DNA from: Bidens hawaiensis
Lineage: Eukaryota; Streptophyta; Magnoliopsida; Asterales; Asteraceae
NCBI GenBank assembly: GCA_021521415.1
Contig: JAIQDT010000670.1
Coordinates: 558,001 to 622,000 of the forward strand
Direction: 5' to 3'
DNA: 64,000 nt
Of the stretch, positions 1 through 10,302 are shown one piece after another (the stretch's first letter is position 1; every line of letters starts with the position of its first letter). The notes beneath the pieces are model-generated. The model had not been told where the DNA came from and did not search any database. It was given only the letters and a program-made list of their open reading frames with translations. Both the position numbers and the translations under genes were made by a program.

Positions 1-2
1 AA

Positions 3-830
3 ACCAAAGAAGGTCTTACTTTGAGTCAAGCACACTATGTCGACAAGATTCTTGAAAAATTCAACAAGGAAGACAAGCGAGTGGCTCGTTCTCCTGTTGA
101 CACTACTCTACATCTATGTAAAAATAGAGCTGAGCCGGTTGCTCAATTAGAGTATTCAAGAATCATTGGAAGTCTAATGTATCTCATGACATGTACGAGA
201 CCCGATTTAGCATACGCGGTGAGTAGGCTAAGTAGATATACTAGCAATCCAAGTGTTCAACATTGGAAAGCTATTATAAGGGTGCTTAGGTACATAAGAT
301 ACACAAGAGACTATGGTTTGCATTATACCAACCATCCAGCTGTGATCGAAGGGTATACTGATGCGAACTGGATTTCGGATATGAAAGATTCCAAATCAAC
401 AAGTGGGTACGTGTTCCTACTTGGTGGGGCAGCAATATCTTGGAAATCATCCAAACAAACTGTAATTGCTAGATCCACAATGGAGTCTGAATTCATTGCC
501 TTAGACAAATATGGGGAAGAGGCAGAATGTTTACGTCAATTCGTGGAAGACATTTCACAATGGCCAAACCCGTTGTCGGCAATTTGCATACACTATGACA
601 GTGAGTCTGCAATTGGTTTATCTCAACGTTCAATGTATAATGGCAAATCAAGGCATAAGAGACGTAGACATAACACGATACGACAACTACTGTCAACGGG
701 TGTTATCACGATTGACCATGTGAAGTCAGAAGATAACATTGCAGACCCGTTAACAAAAGGCTTAAGCACGGATAAATTTTATAAGTTGTCGAGAGGAATG
801 GGACTAAAGCCCGCGATAAAGAAAGTATGA
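3..830 (+). CDS. copia polyprotein, C-terminal RT/RNase H fragment
   Basis: This frame is open from base 3, so the protein is cut by the window edge rather than starting at an internal codon. It shows the copia connection region ([27 protein letters not shown]) followed by a copia RNase H domain. Catalytic-type acidic residues are visible in GYTDANW, in [10 protein letters not shown] (usual family form SSAEAEY) and in HYDSESAI. The C-terminus reads [11 protein letters not shown], typical of Ty1/copia pol. The frame has no stops in 275 codons, so the element is relatively young or recently active. There is no host function. Confidence 0.93.
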   Translation, partial: TKEGLTLSQAHYVDKILEKFNKEDKRVARSPVDTTLHLCKNRAEPVAQLEYSRIIGSLMYLMTCTRPDLAYAVSRLSRYTSNPSVQHWKAIIRVLRYIRYTRDYGLHYTNHPAVIEGYTDANWISDMKDSKSTSGYVFLLGGAAISWKSSKQTVIARSTMESEFIALDKYGEEAECLRQFVEDISQWPNPLSAICIHYDSESAIGLSQRSMYNGKSRHKRRRHNTIRQLLSTGVITIDHVKSEDNIADPLTKGLSTDKFYKLSRGMGLKPAIKKV

Positions 831-1374
831 GGGAAACCTAACTTAGCAGACTGGAGATCCCAAGAGCTAAGTTCAATAGGCAAACTTAATCATATGACCA
901 GAGGCAGTCACTGTGGGGGAGTACCCCAAAACCAAAGGGAGTCTTGAACTTCCTGGTCCTTTCTCCTAGGGGAGTACCCTAAAACCAGTGACATTTGGGA
1001 GAGGTTAAGCATATTAAGGTTAAGTGAAATAACCATGATGCTTTTAATGATTCATGGGAATCACCTATGTTAGAGAGAAGTGTGGTCGCTTCGAATGGAA
1101 TTGTGGGGAGGCGCAATTTCCTAGAGCTCTCGCAGAACCAGGACCGTGATCCATGACCATAACGGACACAAGAATGAGGGGTTGACCAAACCAGGGAGAG
1201 TATTGTGTGAAGGCATATTGTCATCTACACAAATGGGGGTCTGTTCAAAGTCATCGCGACTACAAACCGCTAGGAGGCTAAGTATGCTTCACAACGGAAG
1301 GTTCAAAGGGTAACACCTACCTATCCGGCAATACTCAACTGCTGAAACTTACTTCGAAGAATCGATTTCCATTC

Positions 1375-1385
1375 ATGTGGGGGAT
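1375..1385 (+). other. polypurine tract of the copia element
   Basis: ATGTGGGGGAT lies directly against the TGTTGG start of the LTR. This is the standard plus-strand priming position in copia elements. Confidence 0.8.
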
Positions 1386-1954
1386 TGTTGGAAAATTTGT
1401 TACATGTGCATTAGTAGGTTGTTATGACACAACAAATGCACACTAATAGACATTGATGAATGAGATATCGATGTATGATTGTGTGTATTTGAAAGAAAAT
1501 ACTATAGTGGTGTATCCCACATTGGTGGGATGAAAAACTTGTGCCTTGTTTTTCCTCTATAAATAGAGAGGTAAACTAAGTTGCAAGACACACCAAACCT
1601 TACACACAACACAAGCATTGTTGCAAGGTTTTTCCAACTTCTTCTTCTTCTACATTTCTGGTTTCTTTTATTCGAACATTTTTCAGGTTTACGGTTAAAT
1701 CCGGCAGTACTACTGCTCCGGCTGTTGTACCCTTGGAAACAACGAGTTCTCTTGGGAGACTCGAAATATTGTTTTAAGGGCCCCATGTTCAACACGATCC
1801 TCAGCCAAACCGTTTACATTTTTTTTTGTGTTGTATTTGGTTTATTTCTTTGATTCTGTATTGTATTTCAAATTCTTGTATTGTATTGTATAAGTAATAA
1901 AACTGTTTGTTAATTTTTTGTTTATTTACTCAATTCACGAATTCGGTTCCTACA
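1386..1954 (+). repeat. 3' LTR of the copia element (569 bp)
   Basis: The repeat begins TGTTGG and ends CCTACA, giving canonical TG...CA ends. Inside are a strong TATA box (TATAAATAG at 1558-1566) and an AATAAAA polyadenylation-type signal at 1896. The order U3-TATA-R-polyA is as expected. The partner LTR is outside the window, so the boundaries are set by the PPT and the terminal dinucleotides. Confidence 0.85.
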
Positions 1955-3136
1955 AAAAGTAATCAACTCTAAACCATTCACGCTTGAAACAATGCAACTT
2001 AGATGTACTTCACCAGTGTCACACGTTTATCTATATAGATCAAACGCATTGGCACGGTAAACTGTAATTGTTGATGGATTGAACTCATAATCACAATCCA
2101 AATATGTTACATAACTCATAATAACTAATTAACTATACACATAACAAAAATCCAATTAATTAAAATAGTTATCAGCATATTAAAACTAATAAGAAAAATC
2201 AAATAATTCGGGTCATAGTACTTCATACCTTTTGCCTACATTAGATCTAGCTCCAAGAGATGAATATATAGAATGCTCATTAGTCATAGGAAAAATGTTA
2301 GAAATCGATAAGACTTATATAGAATTTAAATCTAGCGGTCAAAGGAAGAATATATGGATGAAGAACTTCATTTATTACTTTTTTATAAGTTAGTTAAATT
2401 AAAATATAAATTATAAATAGATATTATTTATCAATTAAGTTAGAAGTTTGAAGATTTTCACTCATTTTAGTTCAACTGTTAACTTATGCAGTATAATTAT
2501 CTTTTTATCGTTTAAATCAAACCCGCCGATTCATTTGTTTGATCGGGACAACAATATATGGCTTCCATTGTGATTTCAAAACATTTATAAAAAACTTGTA
2601 GATTACAAAGATGGATCCCAAAGGTTTAAAAGCATTCTGAAGATAGGCTCTATTAAGTTTGTTTTTTATTGTAACGTCCAACATGATTACGTGAGTGACT
2701 ATTAATAACCTTAGTTTTTAGATGTTATCTGGGGTTTGGTGGACCAGACCTTCTGTTTTGACTTTTGGTGGATCTACACTATTCAGTTTACTAATCTAGA
2801 AACAAATTAATTATGATCTTAAATAACTTTTTTTTATTTACATCAATCACTGTCCACTGAGTAGATTATTTTAAGGATAAAAAAATTAATATATATGTTA
2901 GTTTTCATTTTAGAAAATGTATTCATATTTTATAATATGTACATTTTTTATTTTTATCATTTAGATTGATCAATAGCTTGTATTGATGTTTCAGTAATCT
3001 CGTCTATGTTGGTGACACTGTGTGTTGAAGGCAATAAAGACATGCTCGATCACTTTAGCCACATCGCTCAAACGGGACATGCTTGATCATGTTGAAGGCA
3101 ATACCGACATGCTTGATTCAATATAATCATCATTAC
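1955..3136. other. intergenic, no gene seen
   Basis: This is AT-rich DNA between the copia LTR and the RLK exon fragment. I see no ORF with family features and no clear transposon ends. A short imperfect repeat (GACATGCTTGAT / GACATGCTCGAT) occurs near 3040-3120. Confidence 0.5.
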
Positions 3137-3386
3137 CTCTATTGATACTGCTAGATCTGCTTGTAGTTGGTACGGGTTTAAGAAAATCCGTAACCGAATA
3201 CCTCTTAACACATCCCGTATTCAACACACGACCCTCAGATCAGGGTAAACATTGTGATATCGACGACGATGCATTCTCCAAACATGCTCTCCAAGAGCTT
3301 GGGCTCAAAGTCCCCCAACATTCCGCCAACACATAAACCGGGTCATTACTACCCAACACCAACATTTCTTCCCTAGCAAAAATAAT
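3137..3386 (-). pseudogene. decayed DUF26 exon fragment of a third receptor-like kinase
   Basis: Read on the minus strand, this matches the second DUF26 domain of the neighbouring intact kinase ([23 protein letters not shown]). The match stops abruptly near 3386, and no kinase exons follow on the lower-coordinate side. Lesions are visible: the Cys after SPSS is Trp, the Trp of the LPWSEGR motif is a stop (TGA), and the CFMRY motif reads CVKRY. The exon-end donor (GAG|GTAATG) survives. It is a truncated tandem duplicate, not a functional exon. Confidence 0.85.
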
Positions 3387-3844
3387 CACCATCAATTAAA
3401 GCCCCCTTTGGAGTTCACAACATTGATCTTAGGTTGTAAAGTGTAGGTGAGAAAGAGTAAAAATAGGTTAGCATATGAAACCAATTTTGGGTTAACTTAC
3501 ACGAGCCTAACAAAGCGGAGGCAAGATCAAGCTTGAACTCAGATTGTTTACAGTAAAACCGAGCATCAATGTCTCATCTATAACAAGGTTGATTTTAAGC
3601 GAACTATTTCTGAGCTTTTTTTAGCGAGTTTCTGAGTTATTCAAATAGCTCTAGTTGTTGCAACTTTAACCTTCCAGTTTTCACTTTAACCCCCTTAACC
3701 CACTTCCTTTTTCTAGAACAACCCTCCAACTTATTCTTCACACATATTATGTTGTATAAGCAACATGAACTACCAACTCCAATAACAAACTCTATAATCA
3801 TGAATTGATATTTTAAACAATAACCATCACATTTTTATATACAT
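3387..3844. other. 3' flank of the intact kinase
   Basis: This AT-rich stretch lies between the kinase stop codon and the DUF26 fragment. No further kinase exon or transposon end was recognised. Confidence 0.4.
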
Positions 3845-6800
3845 TCAAAAACGGATATGGGACAGTGAACTAGAATCATCACCATTAAAGTCATTGAGTA
3901 ACTTCTGTGTGATGTTATTAAGTTCCATGGTTCCTTCATCTATAAAAGGGGGATTAGAGGGTGCAGGCAAAGGTTCATCATTTACTGCTAACATTTTTAG
4001 TGTTGCTGACATGGATGGTCTTAAAGATGGAGCTTCTTGGATGCAAAGTAGTGCCACGTGTACCACTTTTATGGCCTCTTTATGGAACTTTATGTTGTGA
4101 TGAATATGCATCATTAAGTGTGGGTCAAATATTTCCTCGACTCTACCTTGCATGAAATGCGTCCACGCCTGTTTATCCATAAACAACACACGGGAATTAA
4201 ATATATCAAAAACGGATTGGTCGGGTAGAGTCAGGTTAACTTTAACTACTCTTTTTATATATAATATACAATTCAAACCAATCCATTTATGAATAAACAT
4301 GTTAAAATCGAAGGGAGGCTATAAATGAACTGAACAAATGTCAATCAAGGAGTGTTCATGTTCGTTCTATTGACTTAACCAAGCAAACGAATGGATGCAA
4401 ACACTTAAAGGAACGTGTTCATGTTTACTTATGTTTGTTGCTTAACATTCAAATGTACATAAACGAGTGTAAGTGAACAAATGTAAACAAAGAAAAGTAA
4501 AGTGTTGATTCACTTGTTTCTCAAATACCAAGGTTCAGTTTCTAAAGTTTGATTGAGTTGAAGCACGATGTTCCAATTAGTATTGCTAATAACTAATAAT
4601 AAACTTAACAATTAGTATTGCTAATAACTAATAATAAACTAAAACGAGTATGCAAATGAATGAAAGTAGATGAGCAAAAATAAATGAATTTGCACAAATG
4701 TAGATAAACAAACGTGGCATGTGTGTTTATATTCATTCGTTTACTAAATTAAAAAAAAAATCTTCATGTTCTTTAACATATGTGAGCCATTTATGGTGTG
4801 AGGTGAAGTTTCAATACTTACCGTAGACACTAAGCTGTCAGTATATTCAGTAGTTTTGCTTATGTTGTTTGCGACTCCAGTAACTAACTCCAAAAGTAAC
4901 ACGCCAAAGCTATACGCATCTGTCTTTTCAGTTAAATGACCATGGGCTAGATACTCTGGAGCCATATATCCACTAATTATGTTGAAAATAGAAAATAAAA
5001 AAGTTAGCTTGCTAATTTACTTTTGTTTTTAAAGATGAAATCACAACACTTACAGTGTTCCTGCAATCGCGGTGCTGATGTGGCTTTTATCATCTTGGAA
5101 AGATCTGGCCAACCCAAAATCAGCTATTTTGGGACGAAACCTCAAGTCTAATAAGATATTGGAAGCTTTAATATCCCTATGAATAATCCGGTTTTTCGTA
5201 TTTTCATGAAGGTAAACCAGACCTTCTGCTATGCCAATTATAATCTTAAATCTCTTCTCCCAGCTTAATTCCCTGCCTTTAGTTTCATCTGTAACAAGTG
5301 ACGGTGAGAATAAAAACCAAATAACCGAACCATAGCTGAACGGCTTGAACCGATTGGTTCGCTTATGGTTATGTGTATAAATAACCAAATTACAAATTAT
5401 ATAACCAACATAGACAATTTTTTTTATTTTTCATAAATAAGACGTTGTACGTCAAAACAATTTTGTAAGTTTATTTAGTAGCATGTTAGTTGTCGTTCAG
5501 GCATCCTTATATTTAACCAAAAATATAATGGGTATTATTATTGCTTTAATCCACCAATGTCCAATGATGGCGACTAACATACCAAAACCATATTTTCCAA
5601 TAATTGAATTAACAGAACCGTTTATCACTAAAGCCGATCGGTTACAAAAATCTAAAAACTGAAACATCAGTTATAGGTTTGGTTTAGCCCATAACCTACC
5701 CGACCCATGGTCACCCTTAGTAACAACTTCACATTTTCATACCAGATTACTAATTTTGGATAAGAGATTTTTAAATTACCAAAAATGAAGAGGTCGAGAC
5801 TCATGTTAGGTACATATTCGTATACAAGAATACTCTCGGGCCCTGAACAGCTGCATCCTAAGAGCCTAAGCAGATTTTTGTGTTCAACACTGCTAATTAT
5901 GTTCACTTCATTATAGAAATCTGCTGCTCTAAATCTGTTGTTGAGGAAAAGCCTTTTCACAGCTATTTCTCGTCCATCTGAAAGAACCCCCTGAGACAAT
6001 TTTCATTGTTAAGACTTTATACTTTAAGGGATGAAATCATGAAACAACTCACATGTTTCAGTATTATTCCAACAAAGTCACTCGTATTTTTTGAGTTTTT
6101 TTCTAATATCCAAATAGACTTAAGTTTCATTGTCGGTTCAATCTTATGAAATTATTTATAAATACTTGAGCTTTTTAAGAGCCAAACTCACGCTCAGATT
6201 CCAACTCATTGATAATAAACGAGATCTCAAGCCCAAGCTAAAGTTGGCTTGGCTCGATTGTTATGCTCTAATTGATGTGGTTGTATTATGCAATGTAGTA
6301 CCTTGTACACAGTCCCATATCCTCCTTGTCCTAGCTTATTGATTTCATCCCAATTTCCTGTAGCTTTTTCAATAGTAGAGTATTTGAAGTTCAAGTTTAT
6401 GTCATTAAGAGTCTTTATCATTTCCTCAGCATCATAAGAACCTGAAAATTTTAATCCAATCACTAGTTTGTTTGTTCGTTTCGCAGTATCTAACACAAGA
6501 TGGATATTATAATACCATTTCTCTTGCGTTGTATATATCTGCGTTTCTTGATGTATAAAACAATCACCAAAGCAACCCCGAGAACCACCACAAAATTAAA
6601 AACAGAAACTACAATAGCTATTATCCTCCCTGCAAATAATTCATGAGACATTGAGTAAGCTTTATTTCTTGCTACCTATAATGGTTTCATTTGAGTTAAA
6701 TTTTTTATCTGTGACTGGTCAAACGAAGGAAAAGTTAGCTGCATCTCAAATGTAGCTTTTTATGTTTAAACCTCAAAAATCTTTTTTTAGTTAACTAAAT

Positions 6801-7870
6801 AGGCCATTACTTTTTTTTTTCACATCAAAACATTATATTTCATAGAAACATCCAAACGATTTACAATGAAGTGGCAGGTAAGCGGGCAACAAGCTGCGCC
6901 GCAACCCCCTTTTGGATAGCAAACCCAATCCGACTAAAAACAAAGTTTTGATTCTTATGGGCCGCAACCCCCTTTTGGATAGCAAACCCAATCCGACTAA
7001 AAACCCCATTACTTAAATAGCATACTTTTTATTTAATTAATTAGACACTAATTCTTTTTTACCACCTCTAATTCTATAGGTTGATTGAATATAACCATCA
7101 TTACCTCTACTGCTATTGCTAGATCTGCTTGTGATTGGTATGGGATTGAGAAAATTTATATCCGAATACCTCATAAAACACCCGGTCTTCAACACACGGC
7201 CCTCGGACCAGGGTAAACACTCTGTGATCGACGTTGATGCATTCTCCAAACATGCTCTACAAGAACTCGGACTCAAAGTCTCCCAACATTCCGCCAACAC
7301 ATAAACCGAGTCATTACTACCCGACACCAACATTTCTTCCCTTGCAAAATAATAAGTATTTCTTAACGCACCCGTGACAGCATTGACCACTGCCCGACTT
7401 GTTGACTCTTGAAACAACACACTCTTTTGTGTTGTATTCCCACAAACTGTTGTATCATTCGGGCCCGTATACTCCTCATAGAAGTTATAGTTTTGTAGTC
7501 GCATAAAACACCCGTCAAGATAAACACGGCCCCCACCCGGGTAGCAATTGGGTGAATAAGTACGTAACTGGGAATAGCATATGATGCAATCTTGTGAAGA
7601 GAGATCCTGGAAGCATTGGGTGAGTAGATAGACCTTGTTGGGCCCGCTACCTACCGTTACCGTTGAGATATGTCTAGTCCGGATTTCATTGCTAGTTATT
7701 GTCGTGGCACTGACAAAGTTTTCGATGAACTGGGTACGATTTTCAGAAAATGCTCCATCACAGGTGTATCTGATGACTTGTGTTCTTGCATCTCCATTGG
7801 ATATAGATACTAGCAGTGAGATTATGATGAAAGTGATGAAAACCAAAGTTGTATGTGTTGATTTCTTCAT
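3845..7870 (-). CDS. cysteine-rich receptor-like protein kinase (DUF26 RLK), intact
   Basis: Predicted plasma-membrane receptor kinase with seven exons (minus): 7105-7870, 6516-6629, 6302-6441, 5780-5990, 5054-5288, 4822-4972, 3845-4168. They total 1941 nt, an open frame of 646 codons plus stop. Residues 1-26 form a signal peptide. Two DUF26 (Gnk2-like) domains follow, each with C-x8-C-x2-C ([13 protein letters not shown] and [13 protein letters not shown]). Exon 2 encodes the single membrane helix. The kinase shows the glycine loop [10 protein letters not shown], the VAIK lysine (EIAVKR), [11 protein letters not shown] and GYMAPEYL, so it is an RD kinase with all key residues. It resembles the CRK2/CRK3/CRK42 group; ligand and role are unknown. 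Intron 1 carries a small LINE fragment. Exon lengths 2, 3, 4 and 6 equal those of the paralogue at 13-18 kb. Confidence 0.9.
4573..4640. repeat. short tandem duplication in kinase intron 6
   Basis: The unit AATTAGTATTGCTAATAACT plus following bases occurs twice with a period of 35 bp. It lies in the intron between the last two exons and does not affect coding. Confidence 0.7.
6811..7005 (-). mobile_element. LINE 3'-end fragment in kinase intron 1
   Basis: The stretch GTAAGCGGGCAACAAGCTGC and its surroundings match the 3' coding end of the LINE found in the GWD intron (34.9 kb), in the same minus orientation. A T-run at 6811-6820 is the poly(A) tail on the minus strand. CCATTACTT occurs on both sides (6804-6812 and 7006-7014) as a 9-bp target-site duplication, although the left copy merges with the T-run. 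An internal segment of about 43 bp (6898-6939 and 6961-7003) is duplicated. It is a severely 5'-truncated insertion, sense to the host gene. Confidence 0.8.
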
Positions 7871-7950
7871 CTTCTAGTACATAAGGCACTTGTGTAAGTA
7901 TGTAGTTGTAGCTTAAAAATGACAAATGAGATACAAAAGACATAAATCTA

Positions 7951-7967
7951 TACTATATTATATAATG
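7951..7967 (-). promoter_or_regulatory. possible TATA box of the intact kinase
   Basis: On the minus strand this reads TATATAATATAG, about 85-95 bp before the start codon. The position is plausible for a plant core promoter, but the surrounding DNA is AT-rich, so this is only a candidate. Confidence 0.3.
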
Positions 7968-8010
7968 CATGAAGCAATGTTATCATAAAATGTGAGAGGT
8001 ATCATGCTTA

Positions 8011-8902
8011 GGCTAAGGGGTATACACCCTTCAATACCATTCCTCTCACTCGTCACATCTGCGCCATATCAGTTTTCTCTCATCATTTAACATCGCCCTT
8101 AAACCAGGGATATACACCCTTCTCCTCAATCTCCATTTTTTTTTAATCAATACAAAGAGAGGAAGAGAGTGAGTGTCGAGAGTGAACATGGTCACTAGCC
8201 TCACATCAAGTGTGACCGTGGTCTTGGTGTGTGACCTTTCCACGTAAGACACCATATGGGACGACTCCTTTGCCAACTCACCTCACGCGTGAAGAAGAAT
8301 CGGTTATACCTAGTATTTTGAAACCCGCACCGGCCGGTCGGACCAGGACCGGGACCCAGTAAGTATACTGGTTTGGTCTGCAGTAGTTAACCCGTTCTCT
8401 AATAACCCGACGGTTTTGACGGGTCACGGTTAGACCGAACCCGGTGAACCGCCGAATGAATTGGTAAAAGTATTTTTTTAATTATTTCTTAAAGCTTTTA
8501 ATTAAAAAAATAAAATTATCAAAACTCAAAGCCTTAATCATGGCTTCATCCCATCTGCATGTCATCTTCGGTCTCTAAAACTCAATCATCGACCGAAATG
8601 GTAGTAGAAGATGCCAAGATATGTGAATTGAAAACTAATTAGAAGAAAAAGAATATGTTGTAAGCTATAATAGTTGCCAATCTAAGGCTGTTATTATCAT
8701 TAGTGATGGTAAACAATGGTGGAAAAAAAACATCATATAATCCATCAACATCAATTATATTTATATATAAAAAATAAATATATTATTTATAACGTCATTC
8801 AGGTCAAACACCGGTACGCCCATCCAGGTCGGCCTTTGACCCGTTAAGACGTCCGAGTCGACGTCCAGACCGAGTCTGAAAACATTGGTTATACCCCCAG
8901 CC
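8011..8902. mobile_element. PIF/Harbinger-like MITE, split by a nested insertion
   Basis: The termini are inverted repeats: GGCTAAGGGGTATACACC at the left and, read from the right, GGCTGGGGGTATAACC. TTA lies on both sides (8008-8010 and 8903-8905), the target duplication of PIF/Harbinger (Tourist-type) elements. Without the nested insert (8311-8886) the element is about 307 bp and has no ORF of its own. Confidence 0.7.
8311..8886. mobile_element. hAT-like non-autonomous element nested in the Harbinger-like MITE
   Basis: GGTTATACC flanks this segment on both sides (8302-8310 and 8887-8895), an 8-9 bp duplication. Its ends are imperfect inverted repeats (TAGTATTTTGAAACCCG at the left; AATGTTTTCAGACTCGG read from the right). 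The inside is rich in CCGG/GGTTCGG-type simple motifs. I assign hAT from the duplication length and the terminal style. Confidence 0.6.
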
Positions 8903-8905
8903 TTA

Positions 8906-9892
8906 GTGTGCAATTATTAGTTAATAGAGTAAGGGGACAACATAGTCTTTTGTGCGCCATTATATTTTTTATTATTTAAAAAATAATACTCACACTTTTG
9001 TCTAATCCATATCCCCCCCCCCCCCCCCCCCCCCCGGGGACACACACCTACACACGATTTAATACAATCTTAACTTTTCATAAATTGAATAATTTGTTTA
9101 AAAGAATTACACCATAACACTAGCTTTTTTATGCTGTTGAATTTAACTATTTAAGTACAGTATTCTTACTAACAAAATTTAACATACTATGTGCTTACCA
9201 TTTTTCCCCTATCTAGAAATTATGATTCTTATCTATGTATTAACTATGAAGTATTAATAAAATATGGAGGCGTTTGGTGAGTTGATGGAGACTGGAGAGC
9301 CGTAGTCAAATAAAGAAACTTAACACCCTATCGAATTTCAAAGTTGTGGGTCGGTGAGATACAATAAAAAAAAATATTAAAATTAATCTACAGCTGGCCA
9401 TGGGTAAGAATGCTTGTCAATTTGAACACGTCTGACAGACAAAAACGTATATGTGTAAGTGGGTGAGCATACATCGGTTCGGTTCGGTTCGATTATTCCA
9501 ATTCACTTAAACCGAAATCGGTTCAATTATTCCGTTAAACTTTGGGTAATACTTTTGCATAGAATATACATGAATCGGAGGTATAAATACATAAATTTTA
9601 GGTATAAAAGTTTAAAATATATGAAATTATGAAATGGTTCGATTTGGTTAGTTTCGGTTAACAGAGGTACAAAAAAACCGATTTTTTTGTTAATTTCTGT
9701 TTGGTTTCATTTAAACGTTCGGTTATCGCTCACCATTAACACCTAAAGTATATTGTAGAAATGAAAGAAGATGAAGAGCTTGGAAAATGAAGCATTAAAA
9801 TAGAAGACGCTAATAAGCTTTTATTGCTATTATAAGTTATTTTACGAATTTACCATGGCATATAATAGAGATGTTTGAACAAGAATAATTAA
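8906..9892. other. intergenic: homopolymer and simple repeats
   Basis: This stretch contains a run of 23 C followed by GGGG (9013-9039) and a cryptically simple GGTTCGGTT cluster (9475-9730). No gene is supported. Confidence 0.5.
9013..9035. repeat. poly(C) tract of 23 bases
   Basis: An uninterrupted C run that continues into GGGG. Such tracts are length-unstable and often mis-sized in assemblies. Confidence 0.9.
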
Positions 9893-10302
9893 GGGTGTAA
9901 ACGAGCCAAGTCTTGACTCGAATTTGACTCATTTTAGCTCGAGGCTAACTCATGAGTTAGCTCATTTATTATATATTAATAAATTTATATACGTTTTTAA
10001 TTAATTTTATATATTTTGATAAAAAAAAGTCCTTAAATGAGCCAAAGCTCGGTTCAAGCTAGTGTAGTATGTTAAACGAGCCAAAGCACAACTTGAGCTC
10101 GGCTGCGTAGTGTAAAATAATACGTAGATATCCAAAAGAGGTCAAATATAAAAATACACAATGCTCGTTCGGACTCAACCTCAGACAAGGTAACTAAACA
10201 GGCTATTTCTAAAGCTCGGGCTCTTAAAAGTTAGATTCATTTCAAGTTTATAGACTCGAGCTCAAGTAGCTCACGAGGTGCTCAACTCGTTTGCACACAG
10301 GA
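9893..10302. mobile_element. possible hAT-type MITE with GTGTAAACGAG termini
   Basis: The left end reads GGGTGTAAACGAG. The right end carries CTCGTTTGCACAC, its imperfect inverted copy. The inside is a degenerate GAGCTCGA/AGCTCA simple sequence. No clear target duplication was found, so the boundaries are approximate. Confidence 0.45.

Larger units (their letters stand above)
1..1954 (+). mobile_element. 3' part of a Ty1/copia LTR retrotransposon
   Basis: The window opens inside the pol region of a copia element. In order it shows the end of reverse transcriptase, RNase H with a stop at 828-830, about 550 bp of non-coding internal DNA, a polypurine tract at 1375-1385 and a 3' LTR (1386-1954). 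The non-coding part contains a repeated short motif (GGGGAGTACCC, near 916 and 970). The 5' LTR, gag and integrase lie outside the window, so autonomy and insertion age cannot be judged. The five bases after the LTR (AAAAG) are the expected target duplication but cannot be checked without the other end. Confidence 0.9.

Noticed and set aside
1502..1853. ORFs of 90-97 codons inside the copia LTR
   Set aside because: LTR sequence with TATA and polyadenylation signals; no protein similarity recognised.
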